From positions 151,949-215,948 of the forward strand of contig NZ_JAQTMS010000001.1 in assembly GCF_028714215.1 (NCBI RefSeq): a stretch of DNA of 64,000 nucleotides. Reading direction: 5' to 3'. The DNA is from Rhodoferax sp. Its GTDB lineage: Bacteria > Pseudomonadota > Gammaproteobacteria > Burkholderiales > Burkholderiaceae_C. Made by a program: the position numbers and the translations under genes. This document shows positions 43,495 to 52,121 of this stretch, piece after piece. Each line of letters opens with the position of its first letter. Positions within the stretch are counted from its first letter, which is position 1. The notes below the pieces were generated by a model. That model ran no database searches. It was not told the origin of the DNA and saw only the letters and a list, made by a program, of their open reading frames with translations.

Positions 43495-45647
43495 GACTGG
43501 CCGCGCCTCCAGGCATGAAAGCGCGCCAGCCAGGCGAGTATTTTTTGCGGCGCGTGGGCGCGCTTCCACTCTCCGGCGGCGTATTTGTTGGCCTCGGCCA
43601 GCGTCGGGTAGGTGTGTATGGTGCCCAGTATCTTGTTCAGGCCCAGGCCGTGCTTCATGGCCAGCACGAACTCCGCCAGCAGATCGGCGGCGTGCTCGCC
43701 GACGATGGTGACGCCCAGAATGCGGTCCTTGCCCGGCACCGTCAAGACCTTGACAAAGCCCTGCGCGGTGCCGTCGGCGATGGCGCGGTCCAGCTCGTCG
43801 AGTCCGTACTTTGTGAGTTCGTAGGCAACACCTTTCTCCCTGGCCTCCTGTTCGTTCAGCCCGACGCGGGCCACCTCGGGCTCGATGAAAGTGGCCCAGG
43901 GGACCACCGAATAGTCGACCTTGAACTTCTTGAAATCGCCGAACAGCGCGTTGACCGCGGCGTACCAGGCTTGATGGGCCGCCATGTGCGTGAACTGGTA
44001 GGGGCCGGCCACGTCACCGGCGGCGAAGATGTTGGGATACAAGGTTTCCAGGTAGTCGTTGACGATCACGGTGCGCTGGGCTGGAATGCCCAACTGCTCC
44101 AGCCCGTAGCCCTGCAAGCGCGCCACGCGCCCCACTGCGCACAGCAAGGCATCGAACTCTATACGCAGCTCGGCACCCTGGTGTTCCACAACAATGAACT
44201 TGCGCTCGCCGTCGCGCTCGCAACGCAAGGCCTTGTGACCGGTGAGCACGCTGACGCCGTCGTCTGCCAGCGAGGCGCGCGCCAGTTCCGAGACTTCCGG
44301 GTCCTCGCGCAACATCAGGCGCGGGGCCATCTCGATCTGCGTCACCTGGGAGCCCAGCCGGGCAAAACTCTGCGCCAGCTCGCAGCCGATCGGACCGCCG
44401 CCCAGCACCACCAGGCGCGGCGGTGGCGCATCGAGCTTGGCAAACTGGTCCCACACCGTGTCGCTGGTGACATAGCCGACCTGGTCCAGACCCGGCAGCG
44501 GCGGCACAAAGGGACCGGCACCGGTGGCGATGACGATGCTGCGGGTGCTCAGGCGCTGGGTGGCGCCCCCGGCGAGTTTGACCTCCACGGTCCAGGGGTC
44601 GACGATGCGGGCATGGCCCTCCAGCACTTCCACGCCCAGTTCGGTGTAGCGCGCCACGCTGTCGTGCGGCGCCACCGTGCGCACCACTTCATGCACCCGC
44701 GCCATCACCTGGCGGAAACTGAATTCCGGCTCGGCAGCGCTCAGGCCGTAGCGATCGGCATGGCGCATCTGGTGCGCCACGCGGGCCGATTTGATCAAGG
44801 CCTTGCTGGGCACGCAGCCGTAGTTCAGGCAATCGCCGCCCATCTTGTGCGCTTCGATCAGCGTCACCTTGGCCTTTACCGCGGCGCCGATATAGGCGGT
44901 AACCAAACCGGCGGCGCCGCCGCCAATGACCACCAGATTGCGGTCGAACTGCTTGGGACGCTGCCACCGGGCATAGACGCGGCGCCGTTGCAGCCCACTG
45001 GCGATTTTTTTGGCAAGGATCGGAAATATTCCCAGCAGGGCAAAAGAGAACAGCAGGCCGGGCGACAAAATGCCCGACAGACTCTGCAACTGCGCCAGCT
45101 GGGTACCGGCATTCACAAACACCAGCGTGCCGGCCAGCATCCCGAGCTGGCTGACCGCATAGAAGGTGCTGGCACGCATGGGCGTCAAGCCCATCAACAG
45201 GTTGATCAGAAAGAACGGAAACAGCGGCACCAGGCGCAAGGTGAAGAGGTATAGCGCTCCGTCTTTGGCCACCCCCTCGTTGATCGCCTTGAGCTTGGCG
45301 CCGAAGCGGCGCTGAACGGCGTCGCGCAGCACGAAGCGCGAGGCCAGGAAGGCCAGCGTGGCGCCCATGCTGGAGGCGAACGAGACCAGCAGGGTGCCGC
45401 CCAGCAGGCCGAACAGGGCGCCCATGGCCAGCGTCATGATCAAGGCGCCCGGCAACGATAAAGCGGCGACCAGCACGTACAGGGCAAAGCCGACCAGGGT
45501 GACGAGCCAGGGCGACTGCGCCTTGAGCGCCAAGAAGTCATGCTGTCTTTGCTGGAGTGCTTCCAGCGTCAGGTAGCGGTCCAGGTCAAGCGCGAAGAAA
45601 GTGGCCAGCAGCGCCATGACCAGCAACACCAGCAGCCAGCGCTTCAT
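43491..45647 (-). CDS. TVP38/DedA-domain fused to FAD disulfide reductase
   Basis: A 718-residue fusion. Residues 1-220 form a TVP38/VTT membrane domain (signal anchor at aa 3-20, then VGFALYVLVAALSLPGALIMTL and RLVPLFPFFLINLLMGLT). Residues 238-718 are a mercuric-reductase-like pyridine nucleotide-disulfide reductase with FAD motif GGGAAGL (aa 242-248), redox Cys pair GGDCLNYGCVPSK (Cys273, Cys278), a second GGGPIGCE nucleotide motif and the C-terminal His-Glu in IHTYPTLAEA. It likely reduces a thiol or a metalloid compound at the membrane. Both ends overlap neighbours (ATGA and GTGA). Confidence 0.9.
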   Translation of the reverse strand: MKRWLLVLLVMALLATFFALDLDRYLTLEALQQRQHDFLALKAQSPWLVTLVGFALYVLVAALSLPGALIMTLAMGALFGLLGGTLLVSFASSMGATLAFLASRFVLRDAVQRRFGAKLKAINEGVAKDGALYLFTLRLVPLFPFFLINLLMGLTPMRASTFYAVSQLGMLAGTLVFVNAGTQLAQLQSLSGILSPGLLFSFALLGIFPILAKKIASGLQRRRVYARWQRPKQFDRNLVVIGGGAAGLVTAYIGAAVKAKVTLIEAHKMGGDCLNYGCVPSKALIKSARVAHQMRHADRYGLSAAEPEFSFRQVMARVHEVVRTVAPHDSVARYTELGVEVLEGHARIVDPWTVEVKLAGGATQRLSTRSIVIATGAGPFVPPLPGLDQVGYVTSDTVWDQFAKLDAPPPRLVVLGGGPIGCELAQSFARLGSQVTQIEMAPRLMLREDPEVSELARASLADDGVSVLTGHKALRCERDGERKFIVVEHQGAELRIEFDALLCAVGRVARLQGYGLEQLGIPAQRTVIVNDYLETLYPNIFAAGDVAGPYQFTHMAAHQAWYAAVNALFGDFKKFKVDYSVVPWATFIEPEVARVGLNEQEAREKGVAYELTKYGLDELDRAIADGTAQGFVKVLTVPGKDRILGVTIVGEHAADLLAEFVLAMKHGLGLNKILGTIHTYPTLAEANKYAAGEWKRAHAPQKILAWLARFHAWRRGQS

Positions 45648-46639
45648 GCGGCACAGCCGTCGTTTTTCAGGGCGCCGCCACAACTGCTGCCCTGCCCGGC
45701 GGTACAGCCATAGCAGTGCTCGGCAACCCGTATCGGCCGCCCCGCCGGGTCCTGGCTCAACAAGCTGCGCAGATGCGGCCGCTCGGCCGATGCGCGCAAC
45801 GATCCGGCACCCGGCAAGGCCAGTCCCAATTGCTGGTTGAAGTCGCAGTCGTAGAGAAATCCCTGCCAGTCGACGCTGACCGTGCTGTGGCACATCACGC
45901 TGGCCAGGTTGGCGGCGACGAAATTCTCTTTCAACAGCCGCAGGTAGTCGTTGAATTGACCTTTGGAAATCAGCATCGAGCCGAAGCGCTGGATGGGCAT
46001 ATTGGCCAGCGCGAACAAGTCGTTGAAATGGATGCCGAAGTGGGTCGCCAGTTCGCGCTTGTAATCGGCCTGCAGCTTGACCTGGTCGGGCGGCAGGCTG
46101 GCACCCTGCGGGTTGTAGACCAGATTCAGTGTCAGACCGGACCCAGGCCGACCGTAGCCCAGGGCATTGAGGCGCTGCAAGGCGGCAATGCTTTTGTCGA
46201 AAACACCTTTGCCGCGCTGCTTGTCCACATTGTCCAGCGAGTAGCAGGGCAGCGAGGCCACCACCTCCACCTCCTGTTCGGCCAGAAATTGCGCCAGGTC
46301 TTCCTGACCGGGCTCGAACAGAATGGTCAGATTGCAGCGATCGATGACGCGCACCCCCAGCAAGCGGGCCTCAACCACCAGCCGCCTGAAGTCCGGATGC
46401 AATTCCGGCGCGCCACCGGTCAGATCGAGGGTCGCTATGTCGCGCGCCGCCAGTACCTGGCTGACCAGACGGAGGTTCTCCGGGTCCATCCTTTCGGTGC
46501 GGGTCGGGCCGGCATTGACGTGGCAGTGGACACAGGATTGATTGCAACGGTAGCCCAGATTGACCTGCAAGGTGGTCAGCCGCTGGCGCGTCAATGGCGG
46601 GAACTCGGTCGCTTGGAGCAGGGGCAAAGTGGCGTGCAT
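45644..46639 (-). CDS. arsS: ArsS-type radical SAM/Cys-rich domain protein
   Basis: A 331-residue radical SAM enzyme of the rSAM/Cys-rich (rSAM_SeCys, ArsS) family. The 4Fe-4S motif is CNQSCVHC (Cys32, 36, 39), with LDLTGGAPELHPDFRRLV downstream. A C-terminal Cys-rich tail (CYGCTAGQGSSCGGAL, ending DGCAA) takes the place where some homologues have selenocysteine. In arsenosugar synthesis ArsS joins a 5'-deoxyadenosyl group to dimethylarsenite. No arsM methyltransferase is in the window. It is first in the run of genes, and its stop overlaps the reductase start (ATGA). Confidence 0.85.
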   Translation of the reverse strand: MHATLPLLQATEFPPLTRQRLTTLQVNLGYRCNQSCVHCHVNAGPTRTERMDPENLRLVSQVLAARDIATLDLTGGAPELHPDFRRLVVEARLLGVRVIDRCNLTILFEPGQEDLAQFLAEQEVEVVASLPCYSLDNVDKQRGKGVFDKSIAALQRLNALGYGRPGSGLTLNLVYNPQGASLPPDQVKLQADYKRELATHFGIHFNDLFALANMPIQRFGSMLISKGQFNDYLRLLKENFVAANLASVMCHSTVSVDWQGFLYDCDFNQQLGLALPGAGSLRASAERPHLRSLLSQDPAGRPIRVAEHCYGCTAGQGSSCGGALKNDGCAA

Positions 46640-46744
46640 TTCAGTTCTGGAATGTTGTATTGGGCAACGAAATATTGCCTTCTGTGGCGGTAGTCGCAGC
46701 CAAGCCTCGATTTATTACACAGGCCGCCAGCCGGGTCCACCGGC

Positions 46745-47446
46745 TCATAAGCCCAGGGCATCGGTCAGGGCAGCAAAACCGTCGACCACCAGGTCGCAGT
46801 CCGCATGCGGCGTCGGATCCGGCGGCCCTTGCGGCCCCCATTCGCTGGGCCGGCGGACAAAGGCCGTCCTGAAGCCGCAGGAACGGGCGGCATTCAGATC
46901 GAAGTTGTGGCAAGCCACCATCAGAATCTCCGACGGCGCCAGGTTCAGCCATTGCGCTGTTTTCAAATAGGCTTGCGGGTGCGGTTTGTAGACGCCAATC
47001 ATCTCGCAGGAGATCACCGCATCCCAGTCCAGGTGGTTCTTGCGGGAAACATCCAGCACCAAGGACAGCGGCAGCATGGTGAAGGAAACAGCGGGAAGCT
47101 TTTGCCGGATGCGCGCCAGTGCCGCCGGAAAATCCGGCCAGGCCGAAAGCTGGTGCCAGGCCTGAAAAATTTGCTGCCGGTCTTGCGCATCGAATTCCTT
47201 CAGCCCGTGCCGGGCCAGTACTTCGTCCAAAGCGCTGCGATGCACATGGTCCATGTTGAACGCCGGCTGGAGTTGCCCGACGATTCCTTGCATGGCCAGG
47301 CGCCGGTAGTCATTTGTGACGGCGTGCCAATCGAGTGAAATTGCGTAGCGTTGCCCGACTCGCTGGAAAGCGCCGCAAACGCCGCTGTGCCAATCCAGGA
47401 TGGTGCCTCCGGTATCGAACGCGAGTGCCCTGATCTTCATGGTCAT
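46745..47446 (-). CDS. HAD-superfamily haloacid dehalogenase-like hydrolase
   Basis: A 233-residue HAD-family hydrolase. The nucleophile motif is ALAFDTGGTILDW, with Asp in the first position and Gly instead of the second Asp, as in haloacid-dehalogenase-like members. Motif 2 Ser/Thr is in SFTMLPLSL, and motif 3 Lys is in GVYKPHPQAYL, followed by LMVACHNFDLNAARSCGF. Likely a 2-haloacid dehalogenase or small phosphatase; substrate unknown. Two starts (47446, or 47440 two codons later) are possible. The ArsS gene follows on the same strand after 105 bases. Confidence 0.88.
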   Translation of the reverse strand: MTMKIRALAFDTGGTILDWHSGVCGAFQRVGQRYAISLDWHAVTNDYRRLAMQGIVGQLQPAFNMDHVHRSALDEVLARHGLKEFDAQDRQQIFQAWHQLSAWPDFPAALARIRQKLPAVSFTMLPLSLVLDVSRKNHLDWDAVISCEMIGVYKPHPQAYLKTAQWLNLAPSEILMVACHNFDLNAARSCGFRTAFVRRPSEWGPQGPPDPTPHADCDLVVDGFAALTDALGL

Positions 47447-47522
47447 TCTCCTGTTTGACGGAATGGCCGGAATTTACACTGATCCTCCGACCGACGTTCG
47501 CGACGGGGCGCCAGCACGGGGC

Positions 47523-48425
47523 TCAGGCTTCCCTCCTGAGCAGCTCGCCGAAGAAGTCCAGGAACGTCGCTACCCGCGCCAGCCGCGATGTGCCCTTGGA
47601 CATCAGCGCATAAACCTCCATGCTGGCAAAGCGGTAGCGCGGCAGCACGCGCACCAGCGTTCCCGCCGCCACCGCCGCCGCCAATTCCTTTTCCGGGCGT
47701 ATGCCTATGCCCAGACCGGCATAGGTGGCATCGGCCAGCACGCGGCTGTCGTCGGCCTCGAAGTTGCCGGCAACGTGGACCGTCTCCACATTGCCCTTGG
47801 CGTCGATCAAGCGCCATTCGTCTTGCGGCGGGTTGGCGACGATGCGCAGGCACACGTGTTCCGACAGATCGGACGGCGTCCTGGGTTTGCGCCGCGCCGC
47901 CAGGTAGCGCGGCGCGGCGGCCAAGGCCCAGGAAACCGAATGCAGGCGCCGCGCCGTCAAGCGGCTGTCTTTCGGTGCTCCGACATGAATCACCACGTCG
48001 AAGCCGCCGCCGATCGGGTCGACCGGCGTGTTGACCACCAGCATCTCCAGGCGCAGGTCGGGATTGGCCTCCAGAAAATCCGACAGGCCGGCCAGAATGC
48101 CGGGGCTGCAGGCGCCACCGGGCAGCGCCACGCGGATGGAACCCTGCAAGCTGTCCAGCCCCGACTTGATGGCGTCTTCCGCCGCCTTGAGTTCCTCCAG
48201 CGCGCGCCGCGCATGGGCATACAGCACTCGCCCCTCGGCCGTCACGGACACCGCACGGGTCGAGCGGCGCAGCACCTTGACGCCCAGGTTGTGCTCCAGC
48301 CGGATCACGCGCCGGCTCACCGCGTTGGTCGTCAACTGCATCAGGCGCGCCGCCGCCGACAGGCTGCCCAGTTCCACCACCAGCGTAAAGGTCTTCAGTT
48401 CATCCAGGTCGTCGAGCACTTTCAT
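47523..48425 (-). CDS. LysR-family transcriptional regulator
   Basis: A 300-residue LysR regulator. The N-terminal helix-turn-helix is FTLVVELGSLSAAARLMQLTTNAVSRRVIRLEHNLG (about aa 13-50). The C-terminal effector domain is of the usual periplasmic-binding type, with LPGGACSPGILAGLSDFL and DSRVLADATYAGLGIGIRPE. The start at 48425 (MKVLDDLDELKTF) is the family's. It diverges from the SRPBCC gene at 48544, its likely target, with 118 bases between them. Confidence 0.92.
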   Translation of the reverse strand: MKVLDDLDELKTFTLVVELGSLSAAARLMQLTTNAVSRRVIRLEHNLGVKVLRRSTRAVSVTAEGRVLYAHARRALEELKAAEDAIKSGLDSLQGSIRVALPGGACSPGILAGLSDFLEANPDLRLEMLVVNTPVDPIGGGFDVVIHVGAPKDSRLTARRLHSVSWALAAAPRYLAARRKPRTPSDLSEHVCLRIVANPPQDEWRLIDAKGNVETVHVAGNFEADDSRVLADATYAGLGIGIRPEKELAAAVAAGTLVRVLPRYRFASMEVYALMSKGTSRLARVATFLDFFGELLRREA

Positions 48426-48543
48426 TGTCACCTCACAAGTGATTAAGCATCCATTGATTATCAACTACCGCAATGCAATGGCATGGCCGATACTGCGGCC
48501 TTGAGTAACAGAGTCCTCCGCTCGCCAACACCAGGAAACGAAC

Positions 48544-49035
48544 ATGAAAATCGAGAATGAAATCGTCATCAACCAAGCCGTCGCCGCCGTCTGGGCGATT
48601 GTGGGCGATCAATTTGGCGACGCCCAGTTGTGGGCCAGCGCGCTCACCCACACGCATGGCCATGGCCGGGCGGTTTCCGGCCAGGTCTGCGAATCGCGCA
48701 CCTGCGACATCAAGGGCATGGGCCGCATCCGGGAGAAGCTGCTGGACTTCGATCCCAAGCGCCACACCCTGAAATACGAAGTGGCGGAAGGCTTCCCGTT
48801 TTTCGTCGAGCGCGGCGTCAATCGCTGGACGCTGACGGCAGAAGGCGGCGCCACCCGCGTTCAGTCGACGGCCGAGATCACGACCAAGGGCATCCTGGGC
48901 ATGCTGATGGCGCCCATGATGAAGATGCAGATGGTGCGCCTGATGCGCCAGTCGCTGGAAGAACTCAAGCACTATGTGGAAACCGGCACGCCGCACCCGC
49001 GCAAGGCGAAGGCACTCGCCCCAATAACCCCTTGA
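48544..49035 (+). CDS. SRPBCC-family (polyketide cyclase/START-like) protein
   Basis: A 163-residue protein of the SRPBCC lipid-binding fold, often labelled polyketide cyclase. It has the standard opening MKIENEIVINQAVAAVWAIVGD, a beta-rich middle (RVQSTAEITTKGILG) and a long C-terminal helix with MAPMMKMQMVRLMRQSLEELKHYVE. No catalytic residues are evident, so ligand binding is more likely than catalysis. It is divergent from the LysR gene, which probably controls it. Confidence 0.85.
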   Translation: MKIENEIVINQAVAAVWAIVGDQFGDAQLWASALTHTHGHGRAVSGQVCESRTCDIKGMGRIREKLLDFDPKRHTLKYEVAEGFPFFVERGVNRWTLTAEGGATRVQSTAEITTKGILGMLMAPMMKMQMVRLMRQSLEELKHYVETGTPHPRKAKALAPITP

Positions 49036-49150
49036 AGTGGCCGGTCTTCAGGATCTTTTGTCACGCTTGACCTTCCATTTGCGACTAAGCCCGTGACAGC
49101 ATTGCATTGGGCAGTGCTGCAAGCCTGACAACATTCTCGAAGGAACCCTC

Positions 49151-49465
49151 ATGAAATCAACTTTGTTCACCGCCGGCCTACTCCTTACTGCCGCCCTGGG
49201 CGCCAGCAGCAGTTTCGCCGGCGAGATCGGCGAGAGTTATACCGGTCCTGTGTTTTCGGACACCCCCAGCAGCCTGACGCGCGAAGCGGTACGCGCCGAG
49301 TATTTTGCCGCGCAGAAAAATGGCACCTTGCCGCACACCGGTGAGCGTTATGCCGGCCCGGCCACGCCCAGCAGCCCCCCTGCAGCGACGCGTGAAGCGG
49401 TGCGTGCGGAGTATTTTGCGGCTCGGGACCATGGCCATTTGCCGCGCCTCGGTGAAGGCAGCTGA
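49151..49465 (+). CDS. DUF4148-family secreted protein
   Basis: A 104-residue secreted protein with the signal MKSTLFTAGLLLTAALGASSSFA and two copies of the DUF4148-type unit (LTREAVRAEYFAAQKNGTLP and ATREAVRAEYFAARDHGHLP), each followed or preceded by GE-x-YxGP. The family is common in Burkholderiales and of unknown function. It has its own upstream region, and the ECF sigma gene follows after a 114-base gap. Confidence 0.85.
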   Translation: MKSTLFTAGLLLTAALGASSSFAGEIGESYTGPVFSDTPSSLTREAVRAEYFAAQKNGTLPHTGERYAGPATPSSPPAATREAVRAEYFAARDHGHLPRLGEGS

Positions 49466-49509
49466 TTGGGTGTGTCACTTTAAAAATCCTGAGGACGGGT
49501 CCTCGCACT

Positions 49510-49537
49510 GTAAGGATTACGCCCTCCCGGGCGACCA
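49510..49537 (+). promoter_or_regulatory. putative ECF-type promoter of the sigma gene
   Basis: TGTAAG (49510-49515), 17 bases, then CGACC (49533-49537), about 40 bases before the sigma start codon. A closely similar motif (TGTAAG, 16 bases, CGACT) lies 78 bases before the bufferin precursor gene. ECF factors often read their own promoter, so this pair could be one regulon. Confidence 0.45.
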
Positions 49538-49579
49538 ATCCGCATTGCGTCATGACGCCTGGATTTTGGAGCTCACTCA

Positions 49580-50233
49580 ATGTCATCCCTTGTACCGCTT
49601 GCCGGCCGGTTGCCGGCAACCGGCCAGCAAACCACTCACGCCAGCGCAGTGTCCGAGACGCCATCGCTTGAAAATCAGTTACCGGCGCTGCGCCTTCGCT
49701 TGATGCGACAGGCGCGGGTCGCCGTGGCGGATGCCAGCCTGGCCGAAGACCTGGTGCAGGAGACCTTGCTGGCCATGTTCGAACAGGAAGCCAAGCACCG
49801 GGCGCAGGCCAGCTTGGCGACCTGGGGTACGGCGATACTGAAAAACAAGATCGCCGACTGGTATCGATCGCCCAACCGGAAGCGCTTTGTGCAAGCGACG
49901 GAAGAAGAATCCGACGGCGAGTTGAACGACGGTGTAGCGGCACTTTACGATGCGGTGGGGCATTATGTTCAAGAGATTCCAAGCTGGCAGCAACCGGAAA
50001 ACCGCATGGAGCAACGCCAGATGTTCACGGTGCTGGAGCAATGCGTGGATTGCCTGCCCAGGCAAACGGGGCGCGTCTTCATGATGCGCGAATGGCTGGG
50101 TTTCGAGACCGCCGAAATTTGCAGCCGGCTGAATCTGAGCGCCGAGAATTGCCGCATGATTTTGCACCGTGCCCGCATGGGCCTGCGCCAATGCATGCAA
50201 CATAACTGGCTGGATGCCAAGGTGGTGGCATGA
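49580..50233 (+). CDS. ECF-type sigma-70 family RNA polymerase sigma factor
   Basis: A 217-residue ECF sigma factor. Region 2 is seen in VAVADASLAEDLVQETLLAMF and WGTAILKNKIADWYR; region 4 in FMMREWLGFETAEICSRLNLSAENCRMILHRARMGLRQCM, a helix-turn-helix. An unusual 35-residue N-terminal extension precedes region 2. TTGGAG at 49566-49571 gives a ribosome-binding site for ATG 49580. The stop overlaps the zf-HC2 anti-sigma start. In other betaproteobacteria such pairs control DUF2282/DUF692 genes (known from memory), which fits the buf operon here. Confidence 0.92.
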   Translation: MSSLVPLAGRLPATGQQTTHASAVSETPSLENQLPALRLRLMRQARVAVADASLAEDLVQETLLAMFEQEAKHRAQASLATWGTAILKNKIADWYRSPNRKRFVQATEEESDGELNDGVAALYDAVGHYVQEIPSWQQPENRMEQRQMFTVLEQCVDCLPRQTGRVFMMREWLGFETAEICSRLNLSAENCRMILHRARMGLRQCMQHNWLDAKVVA

Positions 50234-50445
50234 ACTTGCTGCGTTCCTGCAAAAAGGCGGCCGAGCTCATCACGCTGGCGCAAGACGAGCCTTTGAGCAC
50301 ACTCGACAAACTCCGGTTGAAGCTCCACTTTTCCATCTGCGGCAACTGCCGCAATGTGGAACAGCAAATTGCGCAAATCGGTTTGCTGATGCGCAGTCCG
50401 TTGGAGGGTGAAGATGCCTCACCCGGCAATGACGCTGCTCCTTGA
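50230..50445 (+). CDS. zf-HC2 (ZAS) anti-sigma factor
   Basis: A 71-residue protein with the zinc anti-sigma motif LKLHFSICGNC (His-x3-Cys-x2-Cys) and an early MNLLRSCKKAAELITLAQDEPLS segment. There is no membrane helix, so it is a soluble one-domain anti-sigma factor, able to sense thiol stress or zinc by releasing the sigma factor. It overlaps the sigma stop (ATGA) and is followed after 30 bases by the DUF427 gene. Confidence 0.9.
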   Translation: MNLLRSCKKAAELITLAQDEPLSTLDKLRLKLHFSICGNCRNVEQQIAQIGLLMRSPLEGEDASPGNDAAP

Positions 50446-50475
50446 ACCTGTCCAACCCACCCTTAGGAGTTCCCC

Positions 50476-50772
50476 ATGATCAAGGCTATTTGGCACAACA
50501 CCCAGATTGCGCAGACCGAGCAGTTTGAAACGGTCGAAGGCAATCGCTACTTTCCACCGGATGCCCTGGACATGCGGTATTTCCGCGCCAGCGAGACCCA
50601 TACCGTTTGCCCCTGGAAAGGCACTGCCAGTTATTACGACATCGTGGTCAACGGCCAAGTCAACAAGGATGCTGCCTGGTATTACCCCACGACCAAACCA
50701 GCGGCTTCAAACATTACCGGTTACGTGGGGTTTTGGCGCGGTGTTCAGGTGCTTGAGACAGCGACCAGCTAG
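50476..50772 (+). CDS. DUF427-domain protein
   Basis: A 98-residue protein of the DUF427 family, whose fold is known but function is not. Typical marks: [21 protein letters not shown] and [11 protein letters not shown], then [14 protein letters not shown] ribosome-binding site at 50466-50469 fits the ATG at 50476. It probably forms an operon with the sigma/anti-sigma pair. The last 13 coding bases belong to the 109-base repeat that also ends egtB. Confidence 0.9.
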   Translation: MIKAIWHNTQIAQTEQFETVEGNRYFPPDALDMRYFRASETHTVCPWKGTASYYDIVVNGQVNKDAAWYYPTTKPAASNITGYVGFWRGVQVLETATS

Positions 50773-50868
50773 ACATCCCGCGCCAACCGGATGCCGGAAA
50801 ACTGCCAGCAGGCAGCGGCTGGAAAAAAGTTGCGGTACGTAGGCCGGGAATGTCCCGTCGGCGTAGCC
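50760..50868 (+). repeat. direct repeat, left copy (egtB 3' end)
   Basis: About 109 bases that recur at 54728-54836 with a constant offset of 3968; the first 98 are identical and the match fades after 50868. Read on the minus strand, it holds the last 32 or so codons of egtB, including the [19 protein letters not shown] end. It marks the left edge of the second islet. Confidence 0.93.
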
Positions 50869-50888
50869 AGGTCGACGGACTGAAACAC

Positions 50889-51341
50889 TTACACCTCAGC
50901 GGTACTCAGTGCAACGAACTCGCCTTCGAAGTGACCGACGGATTGACCGGCATATTCGAGAATCGCAGAAACTGTGATTCTGGCCCTCCCCTTGCGCAAA
51001 ATCATGCGACTGAACGTCTCCCAGGCCGCGGCGGCCGGGATAAATGACCGTGCGGTGAAGGTTCCTGCGATTGGAAGTTCATACTTCATGGTGTTGCGCT
51101 GTATCACGAGGCGACTGGAGATACCTGACCTATTGAGGCGCGTATGCAAAAGCGACCAAGCCGCCAGGATTGCTACAGCTGAGACGCTCCCTCCAAAGAC
51201 AGTGTCTCGATGATTGATGTTAGGAGCCAGGGGCGCGCTCAGCAAGACACGTTCGGGCTGCACCTCCGTTACCGAGACTTGCATCGCCTTGGACATCGGG
51301 ATGTGTTCGTGCAGGTATTGTTCTAGATCGGTTGGTGTCAC
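50889..51341 (-). CDS. YiiD-C-like thioesterase (hotdog fold)
   Basis: A 150-residue hotdog-fold protein matching the YiiD C-terminal thioesterase domain: LEQYLHEHIPMSKAMQVSV, LSAPLAPNINHRDTVFGGS (with the Asn-His-Asp active-site region) and LVIQRNTMKYELPI. Substrate is an acyl-CoA or acyl-ACP. The start is GTG 51341, with GAAGGA 8 bases before it; a frame to 51419 lacks support. It is downstream of the TetR gene on the same strand, with a 134-base gap. Confidence 0.75.
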   Translation of the reverse strand: MTPTDLEQYLHEHIPMSKAMQVSVTEVQPERVLLSAPLAPNINHRDTVFGGSVSAVAILAAWSLLHTRLNRSGISSRLVIQRNTMKYELPIAGTFTARSFIPAAAAWETFSRMILRKGRARITVSAILEYAGQSVGHFEGEFVALSTAEV

Positions 51342-51475
51342 GACGATTTTCCTTCTTTCCAATTTAGTGCAACGGATGTCGGGAAAAGATGACTGAGAGC
51401 CTGTATTGAAAACTCCCAAAACAGACCGTCAAGACCGAAATCCCATTCATGGCCGCGCACGGAGAGAGCACCTCT

Positions 51476-52078
51476 TTATCGCGACTTCGATAAGGCCCGT
51501 GGAGCTTTCGCAAATCGCAGTACCGTCTCACGCATGGCCGTGGCAATTTCATCAGCTTTCGCATTGTCTTGCACCGCTCTCGCCATCTGAACGCCGCCGC
51601 TGAGCATGGCCAGCACCGCCCACGCACGGGGCCTGCGTTCACTTTCAGCCAGATGCGTCAAGCCGCTTGCGATGGTGGACACGATCCCCTCAATACCCTG
51701 CTGGTACACCACACGTACCTGCTCGCTGCCGCGGATAACTTCGCCGGTCAGACCCGGCACCGCGCAGCCATCGGCAAGATTGGCAACGTGCTCTTTGCCA
51801 AAGTAGTAGTCCACCAAGGCAATCAACCAGTCTTTATCCGGATTGGCAATGGCTTGCACCAAGTATTTTTCAAAGCTCTTCAAGCCCGCACCCACCGCCG
51901 CCTCAAACGCTGCCGCCTTCGACGGAAAGTGCTTGTAAAAGGCCCCCGATGTCACGCCCGCTTCGTGTGCCAATCCGTCCACCCCCGCGCCACCATAGCC
52001 TTCCAGCCGAAAGCCACGCCCAGCTGCCGCGAGGATATTGGCCGCGGTTTGTTGCTTCTGGTCTGATGTGTAGCGCAT
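51476..52078 (-). CDS. TetR-family transcriptional regulator
   Basis: A 200-residue TetR regulator. The helix-turn-helix is VDGLAHEAGVTSGAFYKHFPSKAAAFEAAV (about aa 34-63). The C-terminal domain is of the TetR_C_13/YcdC-like type. The start is ATG 52078 with GGAGGGG before it. It diverges from the tautomerase gene, and a perfect 17-bp inverted repeat lies between them at 52122-52163, the expected operator. Confidence 0.92.
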   Translation of the reverse strand: MRYTSDQKQQTAANILAAAGRGFRLEGYGGAGVDGLAHEAGVTSGAFYKHFPSKAAAFEAAVGAGLKSFEKYLVQAIANPDKDWLIALVDYYFGKEHVANLADGCAVPGLTGEVIRGSEQVRVVYQQGIEGIVSTIASGLTHLAESERRPRAWAVLAMLSGGVQMARAVQDNAKADEIATAMRETVLRFAKAPRALSKSR

Positions 52079-52121
52079 GAATAACCCCTCCAAGTCAATG
52101 TATTTGCTATTCTACTTGACA

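Noticed and set aside
45644..45646. TGA at the end of ArsS read as selenocysteine
   Set aside because: The TGA overlaps the start of the next gene (ATGA), the Cys-rich tail is already complete before it, and no SECIS-like hairpin is evident.
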